Shown piece after piece: positions 4,836 through 5,642 of a stretch of DNA of 5,642 nt. The stretch is taken from positions 1 through 5,642 of the forward strand of contig JAOAAM010000778.1 in NCBI GenBank assembly GCA_026418875.1, in the 5' to 3' direction. Position 1 is the stretch's first letter, and every line of letters begins with the position of its first letter. Source of the stretch: Gemmataceae bacterium. GTDB lineage: Bacteria > Planctomycetota > Planctomycetia > Gemmatales > Gemmataceae. The position numbers and the translations under genes are program-made. The notes below the pieces were generated by a model. It saw only the letters and a list, made by a program, of their open reading frames with translations, had not been told where the DNA came from and did not search any database.

Positions 4836-5642
4836 ATGGCCATCGCCGTCTCCTGTCCTCATTGTGGCAAGAACTACAGCTTAAAGGACCACCTTCAGGG
4901 TAAGCGGGTTGCCTGCACCAATCCGGAGTGCAAAAAAGTGTTTCTGGTGCAGGCTCGGCCGCCGGCGAATGGAGCGGTGCCGCAGAAGAGCGTCGAGGAG
5001 CTTGCATTGGCTGCCTTGGCCGACGACGAGAAGCCGAAAGAAACTGTTGCCCCGGTGTCGCAGAAGATCCGCGTCGTCTGCCAATATTGCGATCATTCGA
5101 ACGAATTCGATGCGGCGATGGCGGGCAAAAACGCCCCCTGTCAGAACGACGAGTGCCGAAAAATCATTCGCATTCCGCTACCAAAAAAAGAGGATCCCAA
5201 GGACTGGCGGACGGTACAAAGGCGACCGTCGGCGGCCAAGGTGGACTCCGCTGGATTCGAGGGTGCTTGGGGCAACGTCGAGACAACAGCGGTAAGTCGG
5301 GAAGCGATCCTCGAGGCAAAAGCCAACGTCGTCGAAGAACGGGAACCGAGAAGTTGGCGTCAGATTCTCTCTCTCTCTGCGCTGGTCCTCAGCATTTTGA
5401 CTTTGCTCATCGTTGGCGGATTGTGGACTTGGAAGCGGCGGAGTCAAGGCCGGCAAGATCGAGCCATGGAACTGGCTCTCGAGCTAGTGAAGGGGGAAAA
5501 GGACAAGCCCTCCGCGGTGAAGAAGAACCAGGCCGGCCTGGTGCGCATGTTAGCGGGAATGTACGAAGCACGGAGGGGAAATGCGGTTGCCGCGAAGCTT
5601 CTGTACAGCGAAGCCCGGCGTGACCTCGATCAGGGGAGTGGG
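4836..5642 (+). CDS. tandem zinc-ribbon, single-pass membrane protein, 3' end missing
   Basis: The frame is open from ATG at 4836 to the last base, giving 269 residues with no stop. I do not recognise a named family. Residues 5-37 form a zinc ribbon with Cys7, 10, 27 and 32 (CPHC … CTNPEC). Residues 80-113 form a second one with Cys82, 85, 102 and 107 (CQYC … CQNDEC). Both have CX2CX16CX4C spacing and share a GK before the third cysteine. A charged linker leads to a hydrophobic segment at about 177-198 (ILSLSALVLSILTLLIVGGLW), then KRR and a charged helical stretch (about 206-265, YEARRGNAVAAKLLYSEA) that could begin TPR-like repeats. There is no signal peptide. The ATG is the first start in this frame after ispG's stop. 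The ribosome site is poor (AGG, 15 nt away). Zinc binding is inferred from the cysteines; function is unknown. Other frames over this stretch lack any domain. Confidence 0.85.
   Translation, partial: MAIAVSCPHCGKNYSLKDHLQGKRVACTNPECKKVFLVQARPPANGAVPQKSVEELALAALADDEKPKETVAPVSQKIRVVCQYCDHSNEFDAAMAGKNAPCQNDECRKIIRIPLPKKEDPKDWRTVQRRPSAAKVDSAGFEGAWGNVETTAVSREAILEAKANVVEEREPRSWRQILSLSALVLSILTLLIVGGLWTWKRRSQGRQDRAMELALELVKGEKDKPSAVKKNQAGLVRMLAGMYEARRGNAVAAKLLYSEARRDLDQGSG
5366..5378 (+). repeat. TC dinucleotide tract inside the zinc-ribbon gene
   Basis: Thirteen bases of alternating T and C (six and a half units) encode the Leu-Ser-Leu-Ser at residues 178-181, the start of the transmembrane segment. 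Dinucleotide runs of this kind can slip during replication. Loss of one unit would shift into a frame that stays open to 5623 but lacks the hydrophobic segment. Confidence 0.7.

Noticed and set aside
4928..5623. Plus-strand open frame of 231 residues in a different frame from the zinc-ribbon gene
   Set aside because: The composition is Gly/Arg/Ser-rich without domains, whereas the frame from 4836 has paired zinc ribbons and a membrane segment.
1..5642. CRISPR arrays, tRNA or rRNA genes, insertion sequences
   Set aside because: No regularly spaced repeats, cloverleaf, rRNA sequence, transposase or terminal inverted repeats were seen on either strand.

Overview
The window is GC-rich bacterial DNA with Shine-Dalgarno-led genes and ATGA translational overlaps. 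The protein styles suggest a planctomycete, probably Gemmataceae-like: an arginine-rich ECF sigma factor, a CopR/CusR-like response regulator with a large-sensor kinase, and a zinc-ribbon plus single-membrane-segment protein of unrecognised family. That placement is an inference from protein style; no rRNA or marker search could be run.

Left part (minus strand, about 3250 down to 55): a three-gene operon read right to left. It holds an OmpR-family response regulator (GTG start, strong GGAGG), a membrane sensor histidine kinase and an ECF-type sigma factor. Both junctions are 4-nt ATGA overlaps, so the kinase, the regulator and a transcription-initiation factor appear to be made as one translationally coupled unit. 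A plausible sigma70-type promoter lies just upstream of the regulator, with an inverted repeat and a short tandem repeat further upstream. A hairpin followed by a T-run lies just past the sigma gene. No anti-sigma factor is visible in the window. The first 86 bases may hold the tail of a convergent plus-strand gene, but this is weakly supported.

Middle (3214-3557): a 344-base divergent intergenic region between the response regulator and ispG. It carries the control elements of the minus-strand operon and an ispG leader with a direct repeat and a GC hairpin.

Right part (plus strand): ispG (gcpE), the 4Fe-4S enzyme of the non-mevalonate (MEP) isoprenoid pathway, is complete with all expected iron-sulfur ligands. 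After a 120-base gap with a candidate promoter and a strong hairpin comes a 3'-truncated gene running off the window (4836 to the end). It encodes two N-terminal zinc ribbons with identical cysteine spacing (CX2CX16CX4C), a linker, one transmembrane segment and the start of a helical region. It is not a family I recognise by name and is the most novel protein here. Its membrane segment begins in a run of alternating TC that could slip.

The likely logic of the left operon is envelope or metal sensing by the kinase, phosphorylation of the regulator, and co-production of the ECF sigma factor. ispG and the zinc-ribbon gene show no evident functional tie to it.
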